A stretch of DNA of 64,000 nucleotides, taken from NCBI GenBank assembly GCA_958295665.1, contig OY282559.1, positions 129,307,605 through 129,371,604 of the forward strand. Direction: 5' to 3'. A program made the position numbers and the translations under genes. Positions within the stretch are counted from its first letter, which is position 1. Each line of letters starts with the position of its first letter. The stretch comes from Tipula vernalis. Taxonomy: Eukaryota; Arthropoda; Insecta; Diptera; Tipulidae. This document shows positions 32,596 through 43,670 of the stretch, piece by piece. Below the pieces are notes generated by a model. That model was not told the DNA's origin. It worked only from the letters and a program-made list of their open reading frames with translations, and did not search any database.

Positions 32596-34410
32596 GGGCT
32601 CTGAATCGGCTGATCAAGGTGATTTTTTCAAATCGAATTTTCTATGAAATGTATGGAAATAATCAACCAATTTAAATGCCGCTTCGCTTAGCAAATACAG
32701 GTCCCGAGACCTATCATTCGAGGTATAAAGAACCGTAATCGGAGCACAATTGCAGATTTTGGATTTGTAGGGCCCTGAATCGGCTGATCTATAGCAAGGT
32801 GATTTTTTCAAATCGAATTTTCTATGAAATATATGGAAATAATCAACCAATTTAAATGCGGTTTGGCATAGAAAATACAGGCCCCGAGACCTATCATTCG
32901 AGGTATAAAGAACCGTAATCGGAGCACAATTGCAGATTTTGGATTTGTAGGGCCCTGAATCGGCTGATCTATAGCAAGGTGATTTTTTCAAATCGAATTT
33001 TCTATGAAATGTATGGAAATAATCAACCAATTTAAATGTCGTTTGGCTTAGCAAATACAGGTCCCGAGACCTATCATTCGAGGTATAAAGAACCGTAATC
33101 GGAGCACAATTGCAGATTTTGGATTTGTAGGGCCCTGAATCGGCTGATCTATAGCAAGGTGATTTTTTCAAATCGAATTTTCTATGAAATGTATGGAAAT
33201 AATCAACCAATTTAAATGCGGTTTGGCATAGAAAATACAGGCCCCGAGACCTATCATTCAAGGTATAAAGAACCGTAATCGGAGCACAATTGCTGATTTT
33301 GGATTTGTAGGTCTCTGAATCGGCTGATCTATAGCAAGGTGATTTTTTCATATCGTATTTTCTATGAAATGTATGGAAATAATCAACCAATTTAAATGCG
33401 GTTTGGCATAGCAAATACAGGTCCCGAGACCTATCATTCAAGGTATAAAGAACCGTAATCGGAGCACAATTGCAGATTTTGGATTTGTAGGTCTCTGAAT
33501 CGGCTGATCTATAGCAAGGTAATTTTTTCAAATCGAATTTTCTATGAAATGTATGGAAATAATCAACCAATTTAAATGCGGTTTGGCATAGCAAATACAT
33601 GTCCCGAGACCTATCATTCAAGGTATAAAGAACCGTAATCGGAGCACAATTGCAGATTTTGGATTTGTAGGTCTCTGAATCAGTTGATCTATAGCAAGGT
33701 GATTTTTTCAAATCGTATTTTCTATGAAATATATGGAAACAATCAACCAATTTAAATGCGGTTTGGCATAGCAAATACAGGTCCCGAGACCTATCATTCG
33801 AGGTATAAAGAACCGTAATCGGAGCACAATTGCTGATTTTGGGTTTTTAGGGCTCTGAATCGGCTGATCTATAGCAAGGTGAATTTTTCAAATGGAATTT
33901 TCTATGAAATGTATGGAAATAATCAACCAATTTAAATGCGGTTTGGCATAGCAAATACAGGTCCCGAGACCTATCATTCAAGGTATAAAGAACCGTAATC
34001 GGAGCACAATTGCAGATTTTGGATTTGTAGGGCTCTGAATCGGCTGATCTATAGCAAGGTGATTTTTTCAAATCGAATTTTCTATGAAATGTATGGAAAT
34101 AATCAACCAATTTAAATGCGGTTTGGCATAGCAAATACAGGTCCCGAGACCTATCATTCAAGGTATAAAGAACCGTAATCGGAGCACAATTGTAGATTTT
34201 TGATTTTTAGGGCTCTGAATCGGCTGATCTATAGCAAGGTGATTTTTTTAAATCGTATTTTCTATGAAATGTATGGAAATAATCAACTAATTTAAATGCG
34301 GTTTGGCATATCAATTACAGGTCCCGAGACCTATCATTCAAGGTATAAAGAACCGTAATCGGAGCACAATTGCAGATTTTTGATTTTTAGGGCTCTGAAT
34401 CGGCTGATCC
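32596..34410. repeat. 180-bp satellite array, about 10 copies
   Basis: Monomer exactly 180 bp across most of the array: CGGCTGATCTATAGCAAGGT, TTCTATGAAATGTATGGAAA, TTTAAATGCGGTTTGGCATA, GTCCCGAGACCTATCATTC, AAGAACCGTAATCGGAGCAC in order. Variation is a few percent. Because 180 is divisible by 3, the minus strand stays open through more than six units (33774-32614) as a 60-residue peptide repeat (VDYFHTFHRKFDLKKSPCYR motif). This is probably an arithmetic consequence and not a gene. Units at 32881 and 33241 share private variants (GCCCCGAGACC, GAAAATACAG), a two-monomer (360-bp) duplication. The first unit lacks the CTATAG next to CTGATC. Confidence 0.95.
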
Positions 34411-34447
34411 TGGAATGGTAAATTAATATTTTTCATTATTTTGATTT

Positions 34448-34581
34448 TAATGGTCCTTCCGCAGGTTCACATACGGGAACCTTGTTACGACTTTTACTTC
34501 CTCTAAATATACAAGTTCGGTCAACTTTGGTAAAACAACCACAACACAAGAAGCATCACGGTGATCACCTCCGAGGACCTC
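34448..34581 (-). rRNA. 18S rRNA 3'-end fragment (pseudogene), inside satellite
   Basis: On the minus strand the fragment runs from GAGGTCCTCGGAGGTGATCA through TTAGAGGAAGTAAAAGTCGT and AACAAGG to CCTGCGGAAGGACCATTA, the universally conserved 3' end of small-subunit rRNA (helix 44/45 region). Where the consensus has TTTCCGTAGGTG it reads TTCCCGTATGTG, and GGATCATTA reads GGACCATTA, so it is not a functional copy. About 37 nt to the left (34411-34447) is non-satellite AT-rich DNA that could be the start of ITS1. Both sides return to satellite at the same monomer position: CGGCTGATC before, CAAGGTGATT after. Confidence 0.9.
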
Positions 34582-34816
34582 AAGCAAGGTGATTTTTTCA
34601 AATCGAATTTTTTATGAAGGACGTAGCTCTCCGGACTGGGAGTACGTGTAAGAGTACGTCGAGTACATCTAAGAGTACGTCGAGTACATCTCAGAGTACG
34701 TCGTAATTTTCTATGAAATGTGTGGAAATAATCAACCAATTTAAATGCGGTTTGGCATAGTATATACAGGTTCCGAGACCTATCATTCGAGGTATAAAGA
34801 ACCGTAATCGGAGCTT
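34582..34816. repeat. last, rearranged 180-bp satellite unit
   Basis: The satellite resumes at CAAGGTGATTTTTTCAAATC, is interrupted at about 34615-34704 by unrelated GTACGTCGAGTAC-type DNA, resumes at TTTTCTATGAAATG and ends at CGTAATCGGAGC (34815). Confidence 0.85.
34640..34703 (+). repeat. about 23-bp tandem repeat inserted in satellite
   Basis: Repeats of AGAGTACGTCGAGTACATCT with small changes (three copies), preceded by CTCTCCGGACTGGGAGTACG. It lies inside the last satellite unit and is GC-richer than it. Origin unknown; rDNA spacer is one possibility given the neighbouring 18S piece. Confidence 0.75.
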
Positions 34817-34826
34817 TCTTTTTTAG

Positions 34827-34896
34827 ATTTTCTGCCGCCGCATTAATATCATCTGGTGTGATCAGAGAATACCCTGATGAAGTGGATGTCGCTTAG
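34827..34896 (+). CDS. candidate 3'-terminal exon of an unidentified gene
   Basis: CTTTCTTTTTTAG at 34814-34826 is a good 3' splice site. If used, the next bases encode 22 residues beginning FSAAALISSGVIREYP and ending in an acidic EVDVA before TAG at 34894. The composition is protein-like. An AATAAA at 35220-35225 would give a 3' UTR of about 330 nt. Any upstream exon would have to lie before or within the satellite array, and none was identified. The sequence begins exactly where satellite ends (34816), so it may instead be captured or unrelated DNA. Confidence 0.25.
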
Positions 34897-35312
34897 TAAT
34901 TACAAATGTATTGTAGTTCTTAAATAATTTTTTTTTCTCATTGTTTTGTTGTATAGAATATTTTTCAAGTTTAATTTATACATATACTATATTACATAAG
35001 TGTAAGATTCAGGCAGGAGATTCATGCATTCAGCGGTTTTTATTTGTTTGTTTTTATTTCTAGGCCAAATTGAGGGATTGTATTGTTTGTGTTTACCAAC
35101 AAAACAATAACTCGTTATAATACTTATTCGAGTACACAACTATTTAATTTGCTTTATTCATAGTTGGTATACTAATCCTAATTTTTGTTGTGACTCATTT
35201 GTGCAATGTTGTTTCATTTAATAAAATACTGTCATACATGATGTTAATCAAACCACTACGATAAATCCCCTATCATGAACCAAAAATGGAGCACCAATCT
35301 TTAGAAGTATCA

Positions 35313-35339
35313 GGAACCGTAATCGGAGCACAATTACAG
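35313..35339. repeat. orphan fragment of the 180-bp satellite
   Basis: AGGAACCGTAATCGGAGCAC and the following AATTACAG match the monomer segment before the CGGCTGATC junction. It stands alone about 500 bp beyond the end of the array. Confidence 0.75.
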
Positions 35340-37080
35340 TGAATTGACGTGAGATATACATCCGAGGTATATCGTAACAATTTGGTCTCAAACATTTCTC
35401 TTTCGACATATAAGGAGAAATGTTTGAGAATAAATAGTTTTGCGAACTTACTGACATAATAGGTGCTCCTAGAATTCAGATCACCGTTACAACCTTAAAG
35501 CAAACGTTGAATGTTTTCTTAGAAATTTTAAACGTTCACTAATCGTAGAAGGAAATACGTTGTATTGAAGCGGTAACGCTTTCTCTCGCCTTGATCGGAA
35601 TAAAAATTTGATTAACCAATATATTGGCCACTTTCAAGCACAGATCGTTTATGGGCAATCTGTAAAGATTCGGGAGACCTCAAGAAGTTATTTTTTCCAC
35701 ACCAATGCATTCTGTGACCCCTTGAACAGGTACCGCCTACCTTTAAAGGGTATTTTAATCCGAAGTAATATGTATACATTATTAATAAAGATTCTTTGCT
35801 TCTCATTTCACTTTATGATTGTTTAAAACTCAATTTGCGAATTATTTAATTGCAGTTTTCAACGAAATTAAATATAAAAAAAATAAAAATGTGTAAACTC
35901 CACTATCGACATCTGTGTAAAACTATGTACAGTCTTATGTACTCATTTTAGTACTATTGAGTTTGTTTCTTTACTGTTTATATTTCGATGACATTTAGGC
36001 GAATTAGTACTAAAAAAATTTAAAAACAAACTATTTGATTAAATTTTTATTTTTGCTGTAAGATGGCAGCAGTTAATGTTATAAGTTGAGGCACAAACCA
36101 TACCGCTGAGTAATAAAAATCAATTGAAATACTTTTAGTGCTTATTGACAGAGTGCGCCATTTGTTTCGTATAATTATAATTAGGAATTTTATTATTTAT
36201 TATTTAATAAAACAAGACTATTAATTTCAATCTTTGGATGAATATAAGATATTCCATTTTTATTTAATTTCTGCCATTGAAAGCATTTATATTCAAATCT
36301 GAAGTTCTAAAGAGCTTTATCAAGCTGCGTTATATGAATTGACGGTGAAAAATTGTGTGGACGACCTTTTATTATTGTATAAAGGAAGTTGAGAAAAATG
36401 TTGGCAAATTATGACTTTTTAGAAAACTTAAATGAATAAATTCTACCTATACCTAAAACAATTCCTAAAGTTTAGAAAAACTGTGCAAGCAATGAACTTA
36501 AACACGATGTATCAAAATAAATACATTCAATACAAAAACTTGATAAGCAAATTACTTTAAATCTAAAAAAAAATCCGAATATGGTTCATTCAAATACTCG
36601 AACAAACACTCATCAAGTTACCGACTTGATCTTATTTGTGTCTCCTCTTCCCACTCAAAAAACTTGAATAAATATTCATGAATTTGATTTTCATTTTTCA
36701 GTAAATTTTTCCTTTTTCCTTCCCATATTCGAGTAAATATTTTATTTTTTTATTGGGAGACACAAAAAGCAGCTCGCGCTATTTATTTACGTTTCGAAGA
36801 CGTTTTTATTTTACGTGTACGAGTGTTCTAAATGTATTGTGTGTTCTAAATGTAATCTAAATAAAATGAAGAAATAAAAACAAAAAAATTTAATAACTCA
36901 ATTATGAAGCTTTTAAAGATGTTTTGTGTGCTTTTCTTTGTATCCGCATATAAATAAGTTACGAGACTTTGTCTTATATTTGATATTCCTAATGTCAATT
37001 TTAGTAGCCACACGCATACTGTAAATAATTTAAACCGAACTCAAGCCAACGTCAATATGATTCTCACAAGAATTATGATT
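35340..37080. other. AT-rich DNA, no gene recognised; one possible MITE
   Basis: Short inverted termini TTTGTGTCTCC at 36635-36645 and GGAGACACAAA at 36756-36766 enclose 132 bp, with further weak inverted similarity inside (TCTTCCCA / ATGGGAAGG). No target duplication is evident. Frames elsewhere (35608-35826 plus, 35248-35457 minus) are not convincing. Confidence 0.35.
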
Positions 37081-37089
37081 TAACAGGGG

Positions 37090-37860
37090 GAGATTTAGTC
37101 ATTCCGGGAATAAATAAAGATGCTCCGCTCGAAAAACCTAAAACGTTTTGCAAGTAGCTCAAAAGACAAACTTTAATACCTTTGTACGAAAGTTAGACTC
37201 GTTCGACTGTTGCCTGCACAGATAGAGGCAAATTCCCAATTTCCAATGCTGAAGACGAGGCAAATCCAGAGATTTTTGGCACTAACCGGCATCGCTAAAC
37301 CTCTGTTGGATCAATTAAAAAACAAACAAACGTGGAATTGAAATTAGGGAAATCTCACAGAAATTCGATAGAGCAGTTGAAAAAGTAGCTGATTAATAAG
37401 ATGGTGCTTGTATGGTATTCAATAATGGTCGAGGTTCATATTCAGTAACTCACCGATGCAAGCAAGTTTTAACTAAAGGTTCGATTTTACTTCAGCTAGA
37501 AGTAAGACAGTGTGTCATTTGCACAGCGCTATAATAATTACAAGCTCGAGCTCATTATCCTTCTGAGGTTTCGAAATAAATTTCACGCCTATAGCTGTAG
37601 GTCCATCTCGCGGCTGCCCGCTACAAATCTAAGAGTATACTTTAAATAATCACGGATGAATCGCTCTATAAGATTACATATGCAATATTGATAGGCAATG
37701 TGCATGTGGAACGAATTAATAAGGCATCATTCCTTCGCTTACCAAATTTAGCGGTACCGCATATAAAATAAAATGTTTACAATAATTTGGTAAAATGTGT
37801 CCCAAGTGACTCTTCGAATCACCATCTCAATTACATACGGGATTTATTTTCAGCTTAGGT
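37090..37860 (+). pseudogene. Ty3/gypsy-like pol fragment, heavily decayed
   Basis: On the plus strand, near 37228-37330, a frame reads FPMLKTRQIQRFLALTG and IAKPLLDQLKNKQTW, matching the end of the reverse transcriptase/connection segment of Ty3/gypsy pol (P.P....VQ.FLGL.GY.R.F, then IAKPLT.LLKK...W) with an internal deletion. Further on, near 37452-37500, LTDASK and GSILLQ match the RNase H start (TDAS..G.GA.LLQ). Near 37545-37590 KLELIILLRFRNKFHAY resembles the ELE.LA.V.AL.KFR.YL block. Near 37698 HVERINKASFLRLPNL resembles the integrase G..ER.NR...ML region. Many stops and frameshifts intervene. The order of blocks is right for one element. Confidence 0.5.
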
Positions 37861-38139
37861 TTGATTTAAAAATTTTAAAAACATTTGGTTTATAAAAAGC
37901 GTTTCTGGTCGAATGTAAGCATCACCGTAAATGATAAGAACTTCTGCAAGAAACTAGACAAACAGACATAAGGATCGAAATTAGAAAAAGGAAATGTTTC
38001 GAACAGACATTAAAAATATATCATAACGATTTATGTTACTAGAGTGGAAAACATAATAAAACAGGAACAACTATTCGAGCGGAACACAGAGCAATGGTCT
38101 CAAATATAGTACGACTATAGGAATTAAATGGTGGTAAAG
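37861..38139. other. AT-rich spacer
   Basis: No recognised feature; lies between the gypsy remnant and the diverged repeat field. Confidence 0.4.
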
Positions 38140-41100
38140 GAAGAATCAAATGACTACTTCAGAATTAGATAAAATGTCGTTACATTTGCAGATTGGCCGT
38201 ACCAGCTCAGAAAATAATTCAGCAATCAATTTTAGAATTTGAATATTTTTAATGAAATTTTCAGAATTGTTATGTTCAGAAAACGATTTAGCATTAAAAT
38301 GCAATTCTGAAGAATTCGCAACATTTTCAAATTTACTAAACCAATTAAGAACAAGCTTCTATTTCGAATGTTGCCATCATTGATTCGTGAAACCTGATGA
38401 GAAAACGATTCAACATGAAACTTCAGGAATTCTATAAAATTTTCTTAAATTTTCAGATTTGATGTATACAAACAGAGAATGGTTTAGCGTTAAACTTCTG
38501 AATTTGATAAAATCTCGCTAAATTTTGTAATTTGCAGTACCAGTTCAGATAAAGCTTCATATCACCAGCATTAAGCTTCAGAATCTATACAATAGTGGAC
38601 CGTTTTCAGGTGTTCCTTAGAGATTGGAACACGATTTAGCATTATATTTCAGAATTCGTCACTAGGTCAAAGAACGATTCAGCGTTTAATTAATATTTCG
38701 ATAAAGATCGCATAAATTTTCAGATTTGACAAATAAGTTGAGAAACAGTTGAGCACTCCATAAAAAGGTTCGTATATGTTCATATTGCAGGAAACGATTC
38801 AGCACCTGAAAGCTTCACTAAGATTCAGAATTCAATAAAAATCTTGTTAAATTTTAAGATTTTCCCAAATGGTTCAGAAAACTAATCGATTTCGAATTCC
38901 GAAAAGATTCATTTCACTTCTTTTTCTGATTTGTATACTTAAGAATACGATGAAAATTTTTGAAACTTTCAGATTTCAGAAACTTTGATGAAAATGATTT
39001 AACGGTAAATTTCAGAAATGGATAAATATTCGTTAAATTACCAACAGAATTCGATAAAGGTTTTTATATTTTAAGATTTGACGAATAAGTTCAGAAAACG
39101 ATTCACTATTTACTAAATTTTCTTTTCAGACAATGATACATCTTTAATACTTCAGAATTCGATAAACTTCTGTTAAACTTTCAGATTTGCTGAACTATTT
39201 TGGAATACGATTTTAAATGAAACTACAGAATTCAATAGAGATGTTTTCAAATTTTCAGGTTTTTTAAACCAGCTCCAAGTGCAACGCCATTTCGAACTGT
39301 GCCTTACCAGGTCCGAAAAAGAGTCACCACTAAACTGCAGAATTCGACAAAATTTCCATACATTTTCAGATTTGCCAGATCTATCTTTCAGATTTTTCAC
39401 GTCACTTCAGAAAACAATTAATCAATAAAATTCAGAATTCGATAAAATTTTCTTAAATTTGCGGATTTCAGAATCAGTTCAGCGTTAACTTTAGAATTTG
39501 TTAACGATTGTTTAAAGTTTCAGATTTGACATAGGTATAACTACAGAAAATGATTTAGCATTAATCTTTTGAATTTGATTTTAATCTTCTGCCAATTTTA
39601 AAACTAAGCGAAAATTTATGAAATTCATTACTAGTTACAAAATCAAGGTTCAGTATTAAATTTTAGAATTCGTTAAATCCTCAGATTTGGCGAATAGCTG
39701 GTACAATTCAGTAATAAATTTTGAAATTCGAATTTAGAAAGTAAAGGATTTACAAAATTTGAAATTTTTTCAAATTTACCGAGCCAGTTTAGAGCAAGAT
39801 TCTATTTCTAATGTTGCCGTTTCTGATTCGCTATACCTGACCAAAAAATGATTCAACATTAAGCTTCGGGTAATTCAAAAGGGTTTAGCTAAATTAAAGA
39901 TCCATAAAATCACTTCAGAAAACGAGTTAGTATTAAGCTTCAGAATTCAATAAAATTCATGTTAGATTTTAAGATTTTCTCAACTAGTTTAGAACACCAT
40001 CCAATTTGAATTCAGCAAACTTCTATTCGTAAACTTTAGAATTCGATGGATATTTCTTGAATTTTCAAATTTCAGAAGCTTTGGTGAAAACGATTCAACA
40101 ATAACTGTTAACTTCAGAATTTGATAAAGGTTTTTTAAATTTTAAGAATAAGTTTAGATTAATTCAGAATTGGTTAAATTTTCAGATTTTAATTCGATAC
40201 ATTTCTGTTCAACTTTCAGATTTGTCATGACACTTCAGAAAACGATTTTGGATTAAAATTCAGGATTTGCAAAATTTTCAATTTATCGAATCAGTTTAGA
40301 GCAAGGTCCGATTTCGAATGGTATTAAAGGTTGAGAATTGGATAAAATGACGAACCAATTTCATGCGTTCCTTAGGGACCAGATCAGAACACGGTTCAAC
40401 ATGACGTTTCAGAATTCGTTAAATTTTCAGTTCAGAACACCGAGAATTCCGAAAGTTGTCTTACCTGCTCAGTAAACAGTATACCTACAGCAAACGATTC
40501 AGCATTATAGTTCAGATTTTGACACTTTGGCTTCAGAATCACTGTAGGTACTCTAGTTAAGATCTAAGGTTCAGTAGTAAATTTCAGAATGCGTTAAATT
40601 TTCAGATTGGACGTACAGCTGGTACAGTTCAACAGTAAATTTTCAAAATCTAGTTATTTTTAGTAAATTTTCAGATTTGTCATGTTCAGAAACCGATCTA
40701 CAAAATTAAATTTTTTTTTAATTACCGAACCGGTTTAGAGCAAGATTTTATTTCGAATATACCCGTTCCAGATTAGCCACGCCTGATGAGAAAACGATTT
40801 AACATTAAATATCGGAAATTTGGAGAGATTTGGTTAAATTTTCAGATTTGTCAAATTACTTCAGAAAATAATTTAGGATTAGCTTCAGAATTCAATAAAA
40901 TTCATGTTAAATTTTGAGATTTTCCATACTGGTTCCGAGCACCCTTTGGTTTCGAATTCAGAAATGCTTCATTTCATTATTTTTTCAGATTTTTAAACTT
41001 TAGAATTCGCTCAAATTTTCAGATTCCAGAAACTTTGTGTTTTCACCAAAGTTTCTGGAATCTAAAAATTTGAGTGAATTTTGAAGTTTACAAATCTGAA

Positions 41101-43670
41101 AAGGAAATAAAAGCCAATGGGTGCTCGGAACCAGTACCAGGAAAATCTCAAAATTTAACAGGAATTTTATTGAATTCTGAAGCTAATCCTAAATTGTCTT
41201 CTACATAATGCGATTTCTGAAATAATTCAACACTAAATTTCAGGAATGAAAAGCGATCCAACGTTAACCTTAGAATTCGATACATTTTTTTTTAAATTTT
41301 CAGGTTAACGTATAAGTTTAGAAAACGATTTTAGAAGTTTAATACTTCAGAATTTGATAAAATTTCGCTAAATTTTCCAATTTGAATTACCATGATTCAC
41401 GTCACGCAGTAAACGTTTCAGCACCGCAGAATATGATGCAGCATTATGCTTCTGAATTCGTAATAATGGCGGACTTCACTTGTTCCTTAGAGACCAGAAC
41501 ACGGTTTAATATTATATTTCAGAATTCGTCACTTTAGCATTTGTTAAATTTTTATTAAGTTGTTGATACTAGCTCAGTAATCGTTTTAGAGTACGCTAAA
41601 TTTTCGTTAAATTTTCAACTTATTTTAAACAGTTCAGAAAATAGAATCTACAGCAAACTATTCAGGTTTCGACACAAATCCTTGAAATCTCCAGATTTAC
41701 AAATTTCAGAATTCGTTAAAATTTCAGTTTTTCCTTTTGTTAAATTTTTGTTAAGTTCCCCCCAAAATTCCCTAATTTTCTACGTAATTTTCAGATTATG
41801 TGAACTGGTTCAAAAAACAGTAACCGTTCAAATTCTCAGATTTAGGTAGATACCAGTTGAAATTTCAGAATTCGTTAAATTTTTAGATTTTCCGTAACAC
41901 TTCAGAAAACAAATCACCATTAAAGTTTGGAATTTGATAAATTTTTGTTCAATTTTTCCGTTTGTCATGCTAGTTCAGAAAACGATTTAGGATTAAACTT
42001 CAGAATTTGCAAAATTTTTAAATTTATTAAATCAGTTTCGAGCAAGATTTCGAATGTGTTTTCTAAAGTTGCCAAACGATTCGTCGAGCCAAATCGTAAA
42101 ACGTGCAACATTCGGGATTCAGCTTAAGCTTCAGTTAAATTTTTAGGTTTTTTAAACCAGTTCGGAGCAAAAGGCGATTTAGAATTTTGCCTTACCAGGT
42201 CTAGAAAAGAAGAATTGAACCTCAACTTTATGTTTATTTCAGATATGTAATAATGAAACTGTAAATATGCGTTAAATTTTTAAATTTGTCAAACTAGATC
42301 AAAATATGAGATTTTTTAAATCTTCATATTTGACGAATAAGTTCAAAATCCGATTTAGAGTTAAATTTCTGAATTCGACAAAATTTCACTAAATTTTCAG
42401 ATTTGCATTACCAATTCTAGCAAAGTTTAATATGTGTAAACTACAGCAAACGATTCGGTATTAAACTTCAGAATTTGATAAAATGGCAAAACGTTTTCAT
42501 GTATTCCTAAGAGACTAGCTTAGAATTCGTTACTTTAAAATTAGTTAAATTTTCGTTAAGTTCTAGATACCAGTTCAGTCATTATTTGAGAATTCGCAAA
42601 ATGTCCGTTAAATTTTCAGATTGATCGAAAGTTCCCTTACCAGTTTAGAATACCTTCAGCGCATACCAACAGTAAACCAATCTGCTTTGCTTCAGATTTT
42701 AATATCTTTAAATTTTTTGAATTATTGTAGGTACCAGTCTAGATCGAGGTTCATTATTAAATACCAGAATTCGTTAAATTTTAAGATTACCGTAACAGCT
42801 CAGAAATACAATTTGGAATTCGAATTTTTTTTTTAGTAAATTTTCCGATTTGTCATCTACAGAAAACGATTTATCATTAAAATTCATTTTTTTTACTAAA
42901 CCAATTTAGAGCAAAATTCTATTTCGAACGTTGCCATCTTTGAATCACCAAATTTAATGAGAAAATGATTCAACTTTAAACATTGGGAATTCGAAAGATT
43001 TCGTAAAATTTTCAGATCTGTCAAATCACTTCATTGAACGATTTAACATGAAGCTTTAGAATTCAGTAAAATTGTTGTTACATTTTCAGATTTCCCGAAC
43101 TAGTACATACTACCATTCGATTTCAAATTCAGAAACATTCATTTCAATTCTTTTTCAGATTTGTAAACTTCAGAATTCGATGAAAATTTCTTAAATTTTC
43201 TGATTTAAGAAGTTCTGGCGGAAACGATTCAACATTAAATTTCAGAAATAGATAAATATTCGTTAAATTTTGTCGAACCGAACAACAGAATTCAATAAAG
43301 GTTTTCTAAATTTACAGATTTGACGAATAAGTTCAGAAAACGATTCACTATTATGTACAATTTTCAACTTTAAACTTCAAAATTTCATTTTAGAACACGA
43401 TTAGAAGAACGATTAGAAATTAAACTATAGAATTTGACACAGCTCTTGTTAAATATTCATTATTTTTAAACTAGTTCCGAGGGCATGCGATTTCGAACTT
43501 AGCATACAACTCTGAATTCGATAAAATCTCGCTAAATTTTCAAATTGGCGGTACAAAATAATTTATGTCATCTGCAATAATATGTTTAGCGCATTAAGTT
43601 TAATAACTCGATTAAATGGCAGGCAATTTTCAGGTGTTTCTTAGGAGCCAGTTAAGAACCTGATTCACAT
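38140..43670. repeat. very diverged tandem repeat field, period roughly 70-75 bp
   Basis: About 5.5 kb in which the words TTCAGAATTCGATAAAATT, TTAAATTTTCAGATTTG, CCAGTTCAGAAAACGATT and AGCATTAAACTTCAG recur in the same order, usually about 73 bp per round, with heavy substitution and indels. Roughly 70 units. No open frame or foreign element was recognised inside it apart from the palindrome at 40861-41205. High divergence between neighbours indicates an old array no longer homogenised. Confidence 0.85.
40861..41205. repeat. long inverted repeat within the diverged field
   Basis: Left arm about 40863-41040 and right arm about 41044-41205 are reverse complements with few mismatches. The axis is near CTTTGTGTTTTCACCAAAG (41035-41053). 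Shared blocks include TTAGGATTAGCTTCAGAATT, GGTTCCGAGCACCC and AGATTCCAGAAACTTTG. The arms resemble each other far more than adjacent units of the field do, so the inversion duplication is much younger than the array. Confidence 0.85.

Noticed and set aside
32614..33774. 386-codon minus-strand open frame across the satellite as a repeat protein gene
   Set aside because: The 180-bp period is a multiple of three, so any stop-free monomer frame stays open. No start context, signal or promoter was seen, and the frame breaks where single monomers mutate.
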